A DNA stretch of 64,000 nt from Fragilariopsis cylindrus CCMP1102 (taxonomy: Eukaryota > Bacillariophyta > Bacillariophyceae > Bacillariales > Bacillariaceae), in assembly GCA_900095095.1 (NCBI GenBank), contig FMBT01000418.1:1-64000 (forward strand), read 5' to 3'. The notes beneath the pieces were generated by a model. The model made no database searches. It was not told where the DNA came from and saw only the letters and a list, made by a program, of their open reading frames with translations. A program made the position numbers and the translations under genes. How positions within the stretch are numbered: the stretch's first letter is position 1; each line of letters starts with the position of its first letter. Shown here one piece after another: positions 11,891-24,414 of this stretch.

Positions 11891-13454
11891 TTATTTGTCA
11901 TCAAGTGCGGCAAGGCCTGGTAGCACTTTTCCCTCCAGTAGTTCCAATGAAGCACCTCCCCCAGTGGACACGAAAGTAACTTTATCTTCCATATTCCATT
12001 TAGCAGCAGCCGTTGCCGAGTCTCCACCGCCGATGATTCCAACATTACCAGCTGCAGTAGTTTCCGCAACCGCCTCCAGCAATGCCTTCGTTCCCTTCGA
12101 GAAGTTGTCGAACTCGAAGACACCTGCAGGTCCATTCCAGATCACGGTCGCGGAATTTAACACAACCTTTTTGAATTTCTCCATAGACAATGGACCACAA
12201 TCCATGCCCTCCCAACCATCAGGAATGCCTTCTTCCTGTGTTACCATCTTGATCGGTTGGTCGTTCTTGTATGTACCGTATATTAGGAAGTAGCAAAGTA
12301 GTAATATGTATTTAGAAATAAGATAAGGAGCGGGTGCAATGTAGAATTAAAAAGATTAGAAAGAAGAAAAAAAGGTCTCACGGAAAAATCGTATAAAAAA
12401 TATAACACCATCTCATTTATAATGTGATATAGCTTTTCATGTGTGGTCGATCTGTCGTCGAATACAATACAATACAATACAATACAATACAATACGGTAC
12501 GCACGCACTTACAACAAAATCTTGTCCGCATGCCCAATCGCACGGAAGGACGATCTCGCATCCCTTTTCCTTGGCCTTTTCAAGGAGGCCTGGAGCGAGT
12601 TTGGCGCCATTCTCGTCGTATAGAGACTTGCCGATGTCCATACCAAAACACGTCTTGAGAAAGGTATAGGCCATACCTCCGCAGATAATGATCGTATCCG
12701 ATTTCTCAATTAGATTGCCAATTACCAAGACCTTATCAGAAATCTTCGCTCCGCCCACAATGGCCGTCAATGGTGTCTTTTTGAGCTCTGGATCCAGTAC
12801 CTTGGAAAATGCCTGTAACTCCTTGGCCACAAGTAGACCTGACACGCATGGCATTTTCCCGGACATACCCACCATCGAACTATGGGCTCTATGCGCTGTT
12901 CCGAAGGCATCACATACATACACATCACCAAGTTTCGCTAAAGAGGATCGGAATGATTCGACTTCTTCCGATGTTGGTGTAATCTTGGTACATTTTTCTC
13001 CCTTCGATGGAGCCTTTTTGGCACATTTCGATCCAGGACAACCCTCCTCATGCAGACAACCTTTTCCCTCCTCTTCCGCATAGAATCTCATATTCTCGAG
13101 GACGAAGATCGATCCTGGTAGAGGATCAGCACAGGCTGCCTCTACTTCCTCTCCGACACAATCCGAAAGGAATAACACCGGCTTGGCAAGTAGTTCCGCA
13201 AGTTTCTCTGCTATTGGCTTTAATGAAAATTTTAGATTTTTTTGCCCATCCGGACGACCGAGATGGGACATCAGGACGACGGACTTAGCACCATTTTTTA
13301 GGGCCAAATTAATGGTCGGCAACGCTGCCACGATCCGTTGAGTATTAGTAATAGCACCCGTATCGTCTTGTGGTACATTGAAGTCCACACGCATTAAGAC
13401 ACGTTGCCCGGTCAAATCGACATCTTTGATTGTTTTTTTGTTTAGAGAGCTCAT
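11891..13454 (-). CDS. PGK: Phosphoglycerate kinase, probably cytosolic (438 aa)
   Basis: The enzyme interconverts 1,3-bisphosphoglycerate with ADP and 3-phosphoglycerate with ATP. Two exons are seen, 13454-12513 and 12265-11891, joined in phase 0 across a 247-bp intron with a GTAAGT donor and AAG acceptor. Family signatures are present: [10 protein letters not shown] near the start, [46 protein letters not shown] and the C-terminal [14 protein letters not shown]. No presequence precedes the conserved N-terminus ([14 protein letters not shown]), so a cytosolic glycolytic form is likely. The oddity is an insertion of roughly 25 residues around residues 130-155 holding five cysteines, at a loop that is short in most PGKs. 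The 438-residue length exceeds the usual about 415 for this reason. The intron carries an AATAC microsatellite. It is divergent from the ATG1 gene. Confidence 0.95.
12461..12495. repeat. AATAC pentanucleotide repeat, 7 units, in PGK intron
   Basis: Seven perfect AATAC units lie inside the PGK intron, close to its donor site. The same pentamer, five units, recurs in an intron of the permease gene at 47811-47835. Confidence 0.9.
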
Positions 13455-14372
13455 ATTAGTTCAGTTGATTTTGTTTGTTATCTGGAAACGACGGATCGAG
13501 AAAGATCAGCTGCTAGTTAGTATTACAAGTACAAGTACCTCGTTCGTATGATTGTACAAATTTAAAATAATATTTAAGTCTATAATTTTGTGAAGATACC
13601 GTAGAATGAATGCGACGATCGGAATCGAGTAGGTACAGTTTTTCGTATCTATGACATATAGATCTTCTGTGGAATGAATGAATCTGTGCGTTCTTGAAGC
13701 TTTTTGGTAAGTTTGAAGCTTGCTATTGGCTGCTAACTGTAAATTGACCAGTAGTACACCACGATTGAAGTTTGAAAGAGTGACAACTGAATAATCTTTG
13801 AAGAACAGTAAGAACAATTACATTACGGGACTTAATTTGATTTGACTTGATTTGATTTGATCACAAGTTTACGTGTGAGAATTCCATTTCTACTGTTGAC
13901 TGTACACAAACGTGTCACACATCATGTGGGCTAAATTCCAAGTTCTCGTTGAAGGGAGGAACGGAGAAACTTGAGCAACGCGTCAAAAAAGCTCTAGTAC
14001 TGTACAGTGTAGCTTGCTTTTGTTCTTTTTCTATCGACGCATCAACGAATCATAAAATACTGCTACTACAGTACATACGCAAAATTCTTTGTGTTGTCAT
14101 CTCTTATCGTCACCTCTTCATCATATAGAACATCAATACTACTAATTTCCAAGATAGAATATCGAATCAAGTTGGAACTCACAACAACAGCAACAACAAC
14201 AACAAAGCTTTTGTTCAACGAAACCAACGAAAACACTCCATGCTGGAAGCAATCTAGACTAGCTTGTGACGGTATTTGTGCCTGCTTCCAACCTCTCTTC
14301 ACACTTTAAAATCTGTCACTCACAACCACTGCTAATATATTATACTGTAGATACTATTGCTCAGTAAAAAAG
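13455..14372. promoter_or_regulatory. Shared divergent promoter region, PGK / ATG1-like kinase
   Basis: The 918 bases between two head-to-head start codons have no supported gene. A perfect 10-bp palindrome ACTGTACAGT lies at 13999-14008, with TACAGTAC at 14067-14074 and TACTGTA at 14343-14349 (24 bases before the kinase ATG). These belong to a motif family that recurs upstream of most genes here. A short TTTGA pentamer run lies at about 13836-13860. Promoter activity is inferred from position. Confidence 0.5.
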
Positions 14373-14542
14373 ATGAGTTTCCATCACCACCCCCATGAAA
14401 TATACGATGCGAATATGCAGCAGCAGCAGCAGCAGCAACGAGTAAAAGTGGTAGCTGGATACGCGCTACAACAACGATTAGGGTCTGGTTCGTTTGCGAC
14501 TGTCTACAAGGGAATCAAAATTTCAGCAGCCGCACCGACAGA

Positions 14543-14573
<31 letters not shown>

Positions 14574-17500
14574 CAGCGAGAATCATCATCATCTTCTATG
14601 TGCGATGATGACGAAAATGATACTACTACTACTGCTACTACTGATGTCGCTGAAGATAATCATCAACAACAACAACAACAACAAGATGATGATGAAAAAC
14701 CAGCAGAGGTCGCTATAAAAGCAATTTCACGTACATCAGAAAAATTAACGAAGAAGGTATTACAAAATTTAGAAATTGAAATATCAATATTACGTACCTA
14801 CCGACATCCAAATATTGTTTGTATGCATGATGTCACAAAGACACAACAACATTTTTATCTCATATTAGAATATTGTGATGGTGGTGATGTCCAGCACCTG
14901 ATCCGATCACGAAAATCGGGACGATTATCTGAAAAATTAGCTCGACGATTAATGCGTGATTTATCCTCTGGCTTACGATTCTTATGGAGACAACAATTAA
15001 TCCATCGCGATATTAAGCCACAAAATTTATTATTAACCGGTCGATTACCGATGGAAGAAATTATCGATAATCCACCCTCCGCCGCCACCATCCAAAAGGA
15101 TCAGAATAATCCTCCCAATAATAATAATAATAATTATGGTTTTTCACTGAAAATTGCTGATTTTGGATTTGCTCGACATCTTCAAACAGCATCGTTAGCG
15201 GAAACTTTATGTGGTTCGCCATTGTATATGGCACCGGAAATTTTACAACATCATCGGTAAGTCAAAAAAAAAAATACTATATATATATATCAGTCAATCA
15301 CTAATTTACTCACTCACTCATTCACCACATTCGCATTTTTTTCATACATTCGAACGAACATGCACATGCACACACAAACAAACAAACAATCCCTATCAGA
15401 TATGATGCGAAAGCAGATTTATGGAGTGTTGGTACAGTTTTATTTGAAATGATTGCAGGATGTCCACCGTTCAATGGAGAGAATCATATTGATCTATTAC
15501 GGAATATACAACGGAAGGCTGTACGGTTACCACCGGATGTTCGTATCAGTAAAGCGTGTGTGAATCTATTGCGTATCTTATTAAATCGTAATCCATTAAG
15601 CCGTGCAGGGTTTAAAGAATTCTTTGCAGCATGTGATACATTAGTTGCACTAGGATGTAATGGTACACCCACAGGTGGTGAAGATCCAGATAATGAAGGT
15701 GGTGGTACTGTTGGTGGATTCAATAATAATAATGCTACTACTAACAATAATCGCATGGCGACGAAAGATCTTGGTACGATACATGAAAATGATCATCAGT
15801 TTCATCACGGTAGTGGTGGTGGGGGAACAACAACAACAACAGCGTCGGCTAATAATAATATGAATCCTTCGTCGGAAAGTCTTCTGACGGTCGCTACCAC
15901 TATGGAGCAGCATCAACAGCAGCAGCAGCAGCAGCAGCATACAAACACGTCAATAAATGCCGCTATTTGCACAAATCAACAACAACAACAACAACAACAG
16001 GGAAATATTTATAATAAGCAACATCAGTTACAGCCTACAACCACGAGTAGTATCGTATCACCGAATCTGACACCTTCGACAGCACCAATTGCTGCTGCTT
16101 TGATTCCAAATTCAATCAACCTTTACAGTCCTCATCATTCTTCGACGTCTCCACAACAACAACAGCAGCAGCAGCAGCCGTCGTATCAGCAGCAACACTC
16201 TACGATGATGATCCGTAATCGATTAAGTCCTCTTACATCTAGCCCTCCATCGTTAGGTCCTATTTTTCATCCTCCTCCTTCACATCATCACGATAGTAGA
16301 GGAGTACTCCCGCCTCAGTTTCCTTCTTCATCACATAATATGGGTACTGCCACTACTACTACTACTAATGCTGGTGGTACAACGCAGTATCCAAATGTAC
16401 AACAAACTTGGCAACAGCAGCAGCAGCAACAACAGCCATCTAGCGTAGGCTACTACAACTCTGTCGGTAGTGCGACACCGACAGGAATGGTACACGCCAA
16501 TAGCGTAGTATCTCAATCACAGGCATCTGTTAATGATGATAGTGGATTCGTTATGGTCGAACATACGGGTGGAGCGTCTCCCCATTCGTCCGAACATTAT
16601 TATAATGTCACGGCTTCGTCACAGCAGCAGCAGCAACATCATCTTCAGTCCATTGAACAACAACAACAACAACAACAACGTCGGGTTTCGAAAGGTATGC
16701 TCGGCACGAGTCCTGGAACCGGAAAGATGCTATTGGGTATGGTCGGCCGGGCGGCTACTATTGGATTTGGTGTCGGTGGTGGCAATAATAATAATAATAA
16801 TAATAGTAACAGTAATAACACCGCCATTGCATCATCGTTATCGTCGGCCAATCAACAGCATCAGTTCGAGCAACAACGTTTCGTCCAACTTGCTGATGCG
16901 ATTGCTGCAACGAATAAAATGATAGCAACAGCTGAAGATGTTGGTCGCCGAGCTGTCAGTGTAGCACATTTGGGGGACGGTCGAGCTTATTTGGGGATGC
17001 GTCTTACATTCAAAACGAATGAAGAAGGGTCATCTCTGTTGTCGACATCGCCGATGGAAGGCGTGGAAGAAGAAGATGAAGCAGGAGAGTCTGGTGGTGG
17101 TACAACCGATGGTGGAAGTTGTTCTTCTACTAGTGCCGATATCCGTGACTTTTCCACTCACAATTCAAGTTCTACCGAGATCATGGCTCCATCAACACGC
17201 CGTCGACGATCATCATCAATAGTATCTGACAGTAACAACAGCAGCAATAACAAGCAAATGTTGGTGACCGAAGAACCTGTCGAAGATGAGATGCCTTTCG
17301 CAATTAGTCCTGATGCACCATCTGTATCTTTACCATCTAGGTCTAACCCATCTGTATACAATCGTGGTTCAAGCATGTCAAGAAGTATGAAAAAGACGTC
17401 ATCTATGAAGGCAAATCCACAAACAATTCATTCTCGTTTCAAAGAAGCCTTGTCGTGTTACTTGAAGTCATTGAAAATGCTGAAGGGTGCTGTCGGGGCT

Positions 17501-18106
17501 GCACAACGTGTAACGAAAGATCTTACGGAGATAGAGACACAAAATATGCTACTAGGGCAAAATAACCAGACAACAATCGAGTACGACATCCCGAAGATGA
17601 AGTACCGGTGCGAAGTTACTTCTAATTGGTTATGCTCGCAGTTCCGTGGTGTGCTTGAACGTGCAGATGCGGCCAATGTAGAGATTTCAAAGTTGGACAA
17701 GCAGCAAGAGCCGGGTCAGGAACAGGAAGAAACCGCCAACCTTGTGACGACGAGTGTAGAAGAACTCATTTATAATCACGCTCTTGCTTCTGGACGTGAC
17801 GGTGCTGTTAAGCATTTACTTGGACAATACGAAGCAGCAAGATCTTGCTATCGATCCGCTGGCTTACTCGCAGAAACATTACTTATGGAGGTGAATATTG
17901 GTCCTGAAGATCGCAAAATTTTGGAGGGTTATGTGGATGGGTTTGCTGCACGAATCACAGAATTAGATCAATTGATGTTCCAACAAAGTAGGATGACGCT
18001 TAGCTCCAACACGGCACCCTCGTCACGCCGTGGATCTGGTATTGTAGGTCTTATCGGACCTCCTCCAGTAGCTCCCACTGCATTCATTACTGGATCCCCT
18101 CGATAG
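14373..18106 (+). CDS. ATG1: ATG1/ULK-family autophagy Ser/Thr kinase (1196 aa)
   Basis: This is the likely initiating kinase of autophagy. Exons 14373-15256 and 15400-18106 join through a 143-bp intron (GTAAGT donor, CAG acceptor) inside the kinase domain, restoring HHRYDAKADLWSVG. The kinase domain starts near residue 25 (glycine loop LGSGSFATVYKG), is split by a Gln/Asp/Thr-rich insert of about 60 residues before the catalytic Lys of VAIKAI (about residue 115), and continues with HRDIKPQNLLL (about 211), a second Asn-rich insert, ADFGFA (about 263) and MAPEIL (about 287). The middle 600 residues are disordered, rich in poly-Gln, poly-Asn and Ser. Residues about 970-1160 form a helical domain (RFKEALSCYLKSLKML...) resembling the ATG13-binding MIT-type region of ATG1 proteins. 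The glycine loop plus EYCDGGDVQHLIR strongly favour ATG1 over other kinases. Confidence 0.9.
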
Positions 18107-18930
18107 AGGTGTGCATACATTATTATTTATTACGGTGCTTCCTTCATATTTTATAATATTATTTTAGAAAATAATACTAATAGATACCGATTTATATATA
18201 GGACTATACACATTAATCGCATCCCATAGAGTTACAACCATAGTTATGGCGCTGAGTATAACACGAGAATGTGCTTTGATCAGTCTTCTTTAAAGATCAG
18301 CATTATTTTATATAGAGCTTAAGAATATGATACACTCTGCATCTTATCTTCTAATCATGCCAAGAACAATCTAGTTTGTAATTATTGAGCATATATTCAG
18401 GAAAAACAGAAATCTGCCATCATACAATTAATTGTAGAGCAAATCATATTTGAATACTTATGTAGAATTTGAAGATTCTAACCAGCCAGTCACTACAATC
18501 TCAAATCGATGAGGAACAACAAACATCAGATACCACATTCCTGCCATCAAAGAGTATAATTAGCTAATGAGTAGCAAGCACTTGTTTCATCATTTAATTG
18601 AAAATAGAGACAAAAAGTTACTTTGGATGATGGTACAGTACTGTTATTCCGTGACTTATTACTCGTGACTAAAGTTTTCAAAACAAACTGTACTAAACAA
18701 AATACAGGAAGGAAACAGAACACAACAATAACATATCATACACTTCATATACTGTACATTCAATTGTGTGTAAGTCCAAACAAATCATAGTAACCCATGT
18801 ACCGACGCCACAGACAGGACGAACGATCGCACAAACGAAGCTGATAATAGTGAAGCCCGGAGTAGCAATTTAGTGTATTTATTTATTATCTAAAAGGATT
18901 GCAAATCCGCATATCGCGCCTTTTTAAATA
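18107..18930. other. Intergenic, 3' of kinase and promoter of bromodomain gene
   Basis: No gene is seen in 824 AT-rich bases. Upstream of the bromodomain gene lie a perfect palindrome ACAGTACTGT at 18635-18644 and TACTGTAC at 18750-18757. Both are instances of the motif repeated before other genes in the window. Confidence 0.5.
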
Positions 18931-21900
18931 ATGTCGATGACACAGCAAGATCTCGAGCTCTGTCGGGGACTCGTGAAGGTATTGAAATCTGGAAAGAATT
19001 CAAAGTTCAATCAAATGTTTCTGAACCCGTTCGATGTTAGTCACACACCGGGATATTTAGATATTTGCGGAAGAGTAATGGACCTATCGACCCTATCGCA
19101 CAACCTCGAGAACGGTCGTTATTCGAAACGGATAGAAGTCTACGATGATTGTAACATAATTTTTGAGAACGCTATCAAGTACCATTCTGACAAGGACTTA
19201 ACAAAATGGATTGTTTCACCGGCAAAGAATATGCTGAAGGTCGCAAAACGAGAGCAACAAAAGATAGAGAAAAAGGCTGCGAATGGAATGGAAACAGAAA
19301 AGCCTAAAAGCATAAAACTCTTATTGGGAGGATCTGGAGGCGACTCTAAACCCAAAATTAAAATAAAACAACCCGCTGCTCGAGCGACGGGTGCAACTAT
19401 CTCCCGGGGAAAAATAGCTCCCTCTGGACAGGTAGGAGCGTCGAGGGGAAAGACACCTCCTCCTAGTAGTGGATCATTATCGGTGTCGCCCTCCAGTAAG
19501 CCTCCTCCTAACAAAAAGCCACGATTGAAGTTGAAACTTGGACTTGGAAAAAGTAGTGAAAGTACATCAAGTACCAAGAAAGGCATCGCCAGTGGTTCTG
19601 GTGCTACTTCTTCGTCTTCATCTGGTACGAAAAAAAATTCAACCAAAACTGGAACCAGTGGAGGAATTGTTGGAAGCGTCGGAGGACCCTCCCGTGGGAA
19701 GGAATTGCCCAAGGGTGTCGTCGCGCCTGCGGCTGTCGGATCGACGAAATCAAAGACAGATACCAAAAAAGCTGCAAAGCTTAGTAAGGTCACTACGTCC
19801 AACAAAAAGAACACAGCTACGACTACATCAAAATCAACGGCATCAAAAGTGACGACGCCCAAAGGTATCACGTTCAAAGGCGCAACGCCAAAAGCGGCAA
19901 CGGCCAAAACAACTACAAAGTCGACGACACCTAAATCAACAACACCTACATCGCCTTCGTCAAAGACCACCAAAACGGCAACTAAGAGCTCGGGAACAAA
20001 GAAAGAAAAAAGCATCTCCAAAGCCAAAATTACACTCAAAACCTCCTCCGCCTACAAGAGTAACACTGCTAACACTGCTGGGGGGCTACCTATGACACCA
20101 GCTCGTAAGGCACAATGCTCAAAAATTCTGAATGGAATTAAACGGCGAAAAGCAAAGAGTGTTGTATGGTTTGAAAAACCGGTGTCTGACAAGAAAATGA
20201 TTCAAGACTACAGGGCTAAAATCAAATATCCGATGGATTTGTCAACGATGCAAACCAAATTAGAACACACCACCTTTGGTGTAGGTAGCAACAACAAAGG
20301 ATACACGACTGTTACAGCGTTTATCTTAGATTTACGTCGGATCTTTGGCAATTGTCTTCGATATAATACCTCTAACGGCATGGATAGTCTTCGTCCAATT
20401 GCCGTGGAGACATTGGAAATGACCGATCAACTCTTAACATTTTTCCTAGCCAAACCTGAATTCACCAACAACCCGACCGCCAACGCAACTCCGTTATACC
20501 CCCCGCTCCTCTTTTGCTGGAAACTTTGTGTGAATGTTATAGATACTCTGTACAATTTGACCAACCGAGAGGACAAACATCCCACAGCTTTTTACTTTAT
20601 GCATCCTGTTCAGTATTTTTTTGGTGGTACTCTTCCATCCGATTACCTCCAAATGGCACCTAAGCCTATGGATTTTGGTACCGTCACCTCTCAGTTGATG
20701 GAAGGCCAATACACCAGTTTGGATCAATTTGAAAGCGATTGTAAGTTAGTCCTTTCAAATTGTATTGCATATTATGGCGGGAAAGTGGAAAATAAAGTTT
20801 TCTGCGATCAGGCAACGCGACTGAACCAAGTGTTACAACAGCAGCTTGACGCCTTGAATCGGTATGTTAAATCATCTGCAGGACTCGCCGCTCAGAAGTC
20901 TACAAGAATGGGAATTTCCACGTCAACTTTGCTGCCCAAACCACCCATTCCGCTCTTGTTGAGCATTTTGGCTGAACTACGAGATCAAAAGTACACCGAC
21001 AAAATGACCAAAATCACTGAGCCGGCAATGGCGAACTTCGAAAAACCCGTATCGGTTGCCGTTATTCCTGATTACATGCAATATGTTCAGACTCCCATGG
21101 ACTTGCAAACGGTTGAACGAAAAATTAAGAACGTTCAGTATGCAACACCCGAAGACTTCGAATACGACATGATACTTATGTTTCAGAATTGCATAACATA
21201 TAACGGAGCACGAAAGGTAGATCACCTAGTAGCTTTGGGTAGATTTGGCTTGAAAGCCTTCCGTCGTATTTTTAGTGCCAGAATGAAAGTCTTCGACGAC
21301 CCATTGTCAGGTTCTAATCATACTATACCTTTAGGTATGTCTTCCACAGGTATATCAAGCATCCGTAAGGACCCCCGATGGGTGCCTCCGAGCAAGGTCC
21401 TAGTAAGAAAATAAAGATTGATACGAGTGTTATTTCGCGTGGCAAGAATGCACCAAGAATTTCTTTGAGCGCTGCAACTATGTCCGAAGCACAGGCGGCG
21501 GCGACAGCGGCAGCACAGATTCAAGGAAGAAAAGCGAATAAACTACCCACAGCTCCAAAGTGAAATCGAACCAACCAGTACCTCTCCATATAGCTATTGC
21601 TCAAGTGAAAGAACGCTTCCCCTTACGACGTGATATTAAGAGCTTGCAAAGTTGGGAAGCAGCTTGTGCACGTTTTTTTAAGGAATTGAAGCGTCATCCA
21701 TGGATATCAGCTGCTAGGCCCAAATTTATCTTTCATGTTCCCGTCCCGGTACTATTTCCGGTAAGTAGTAGTTTTTTTTTCCCTTTCAAATTCCCATATA
21801 TATCTTATACCGAATATATGAGAAACCCGGTACACTGACCAATCTTTCTTGTTGCCATTTCATGTAGGAACTGAGAGAGGCGTATGGTGCGATAGTAAAG

Positions 21901-23369
21901 AAACCGATGGACTTGACCACGGCAGAATGCACTTTATTGGCCGGAAACCGATACACTATGCCCGATGATTTTGTAAATGATGTTGCTCTTGTATTTGCTA
22001 ATGCAATAAGCTTTAATAAAGATGGGAAAGACGTCGGTGATCCATTATCGTGTGCGTACTACGATGCATCTATTCATTTGCTGAAGTACACAAGGTGGCT
22101 TTCTCTTGAGTTGCTATCGGATTACGTCATCTCAGATAGTGATCAAGTTGACGAACCGGAAGAAGAAGGAATTCCAGTGAAATCATGGAAACTCACCGAA
22201 GGAAATGCAAAAAAGGCTCGAAGTGAGATGGAGGCAATCGTTCTGAATGAGCCCATAGAAAAAAGTTTGGAAGGAGATAGATATTCGTGGATGGAAGCAG
22301 AGTGTGAGAAGTTGCTGAAGTCGTTAAGACACCAGTCGGATCTTCGGTATATGACATTCTTTTTGACCCCCAATTACCCAGCCGACTACTCTGCATTTAT
22401 CACTAGGTAAGTCTTGCTTTGTTCATAACACAATTTGATTCTTTCCTTCTTTCTATTATGTTGGACTCACCACGATTTCTAATATATATATATATATATC
22501 ACAGACCGATGGACTGGGAAAAGGTACAAAAAACTCTGAAGAAAAGAAATTATGATACAAGTGGCGCTGTTATTGACGACCTGCGACTTATTTTCACGAA
22601 CGCATTTAAATACAACTCTCGACTTGCCGGAACTGAGACTGTTTCGGGGCGAGCCTACGATTCTGCAAAAATAATGTCTGTAAAGCTAGAAATCGCGATT
22701 AATAAGATAATGGTCACTGTGAGTGATAGAGTCGAGCGCGAACGTATTGATCACAACAATGCAGAGCGAGAGATCGCAGCAGCGGAAAGAGTAGAGGAGG
22801 CACGCATACGAGCTCAATGGAAATCAGAGGTTGCTGACGGGGGTACTGGCGATGGATCAGCTCCGTCGAAGGTAGAAGGAAACATTCGGGCTCGTTCAAG
22901 CATCCGACTTTCTGTCAGCAGACGAAAGTCGGACACTGATTTTGAGGTTCCTTTTTTTGAAGAAGAATACGATGGGCAGCACGAGCAGTCACACGTTGAG
23001 GTTATGAAACAGCAAAAGGCTACATTCGAGAGACAACGAACAGAGTTGGTGATAATGCGACGTTCGACTGTGGGCATCGGCCATGCTGTGTTTAATCGAA
23101 TGATGCAAGAAGAACTCGCATTAAAATGGGTAGAAGATGAACAAAAGAAACTCGGCATAACAGTAGTTAATGATGGGGGCGATTCAAAACCACCCAAGAA
23201 AGACCCTGCCGCGGAGACAGAAATTCCTTCGGCATCATCAGTTTCAGCCAAACTTGCTGCGAAGGGTAGAAACCCGCTCAAAATGAACTTTTCCAAAAGT
23301 AGAAGAAAGAAAAAAGTTCAAAAACGAACTCAAGCTGCTATGGATTGGGACGACGAATCTGATGATTGA
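18931..23369 (+). CDS. Hexa-bromodomain (polybromo-like) chromatin protein
   Basis: This is a predicted reader of acetylated histones; six bromodomains in a row is the arrangement of the PBAF subunit polybromo. Exons: 18931 to about 21760 (with two frame breaks), 21868-22406 and 22505-23369; introns 21761-21867 and 22407-22504 are GTAAGT...AG. Bromodomains: 1 at residues about 10-95, then a Lys/Ser/Thr-rich basic linker of about 270 residues; 2 near 390-500; 3 near 525-640; 4 near 670-790; 5 across the 21761 intron; 6 across the 22407 intron. Each keeps a PMDL/PMDF/PMDW-type loop (VMDL in the first) and the N-terminal part of helix C. No BAH or HMG domain, found in animal polybromo, is seen. 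The frame shifts by -1 near 21372-21376 (five C) and again at 21557-21560 (AAAG). The intervening 60 codons look coding, so I read these as missing bases. Total length is about 1400 residues. Confidence 0.85.
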
Positions 23370-23457
23370 TTTTAAGTACAGGGGTCTGCCAAATCAATAT
23401 TAACACATTATATATATCCGACAATCATTTTATAGAGTTGCAAAAGTAACTAGGTCT

Positions 23458-23465
<8 letters not shown>

Positions 23466-23490
<25 letters not shown>
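23466..23490. repeat. TA dinucleotide repeat
   Basis: About twelve TA units lie about 100 bases downstream of the bromodomain gene stop codon. Confidence 0.9.
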
Positions 23491-24154
23491 TCAATATGAT
23501 AGCCATCTTAAAGTTGCAAAGGGAACTCAACGTCCGATTCCTATTTTATTTGTTTTGCCCGCTTCTCCTTGATCTATTGTCTCATATTCAATGAGCCAGC
23601 ATTTCTTGTCACAGACACAAAATAATTAAGGTACCAATGCAACGCTTGTCTAGATGAATAATGTTAACTATTGACAAGTTTCAGATTGGTCTATGATTTC
23701 CGTTCCACTGTTGAGCATTCTGACTGGAGATATCCATGGTAGAGATACAGATACTAGAACAGCAAGGAAAGTATGGGGGGGGACAGGGTATCAACTACAT
23801 CCAGCAATCTGGGCCTTTAACTGACTTGTTTCTTCTCTGTTTGTCTTCTTTTCCTTCTGTGTTGGGATGGTGGCCCTATTATTGCTGTTGAAATTTTACC
23901 CAAAGGCTTGGTGCTACTCTTTTGCCTCCCTCCACTGTGTTATATTGTCTCTGGATAATGTGCTTTTGTCTACTCTCTCTTTCTGTTTTATTGTGTACTG
24001 ATACTGATGAAATTGCACTGATGCCATGCCAGTAGCATCCCTTATTCCAGAACCTTGAGAAACATAAAGCTTGTTGCCTGTTAAGGCCACTTGACTGAGG
24101 CAACTATAGTATTTTATGGGAACTTATTCTATCTACATGGATTGATTGAGATAT

Positions 24155-24180
24155 GCTGCTGCTGCTGCTGCTGCTGCTGT
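24155..24180. repeat. CTG trinucleotide repeat
   Basis: About eight CTG units lie in noncoding sequence, so this is not a poly-amino-acid tract like those inside the genes. Confidence 0.9.
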
Positions 24181-24340
24181 TGTGTGGCTCAGTTTGTGTT
24201 TTTATTAGTTGCTCTTCTTATTGGTTTTTAGTTGCTATGCTTATTGGTGCACTTGAATGACATTTGTAATCTGTTATTGAATTGGTCTTCAATTTTTTAA
24301 TTGTGACATATGCTAGGCTGGATGATTAGCTCAATAATAA

Positions 24341-24414
24341 GCGCTACCACTGCTGGGGAATTCTTCCAAATCACTCAGCGCTACCACTGCTGGGGAATTC
24401 TTCCAAATCACTCA
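24341..24414. repeat. 37-bp perfect tandem duplication
   Basis: Two identical copies, 24341-24377 and 24378-24414, begin GCGCTACCACTGCTGGGG. The sequence just before (TAGCTCAATAATAAGCGC) faintly resembles a tRNA D-arm, but no T-arm is seen, so I do not call a tRNA. Confidence 0.85.

Noticed and set aside
19140-20039. 299-codon minus-strand frame
   Set aside because: It is the antisense shadow of the Lys/Ser/Thr-rich linker of the bromodomain protein.
21365-21560. A single 196-bp intron (GTAAGG...AAAG) explaining both bromodomain-gene frame changes
   Set aside because: It keeps frame, but the skipped 60 codons look coding (basic and Ala/Gln-rich linker like the rest) and the acceptor is weak. 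Missing bases as in other genes fit better. Not excluded.
24320-24414. tRNA-like or SINE-like segment (TAGCTCAATAATAAGCGC followed by the tandem duplication)
   Set aside because: It partly fits a box A, but there is no box B, no T-arm and no acceptor-stem pairing that I could draw.
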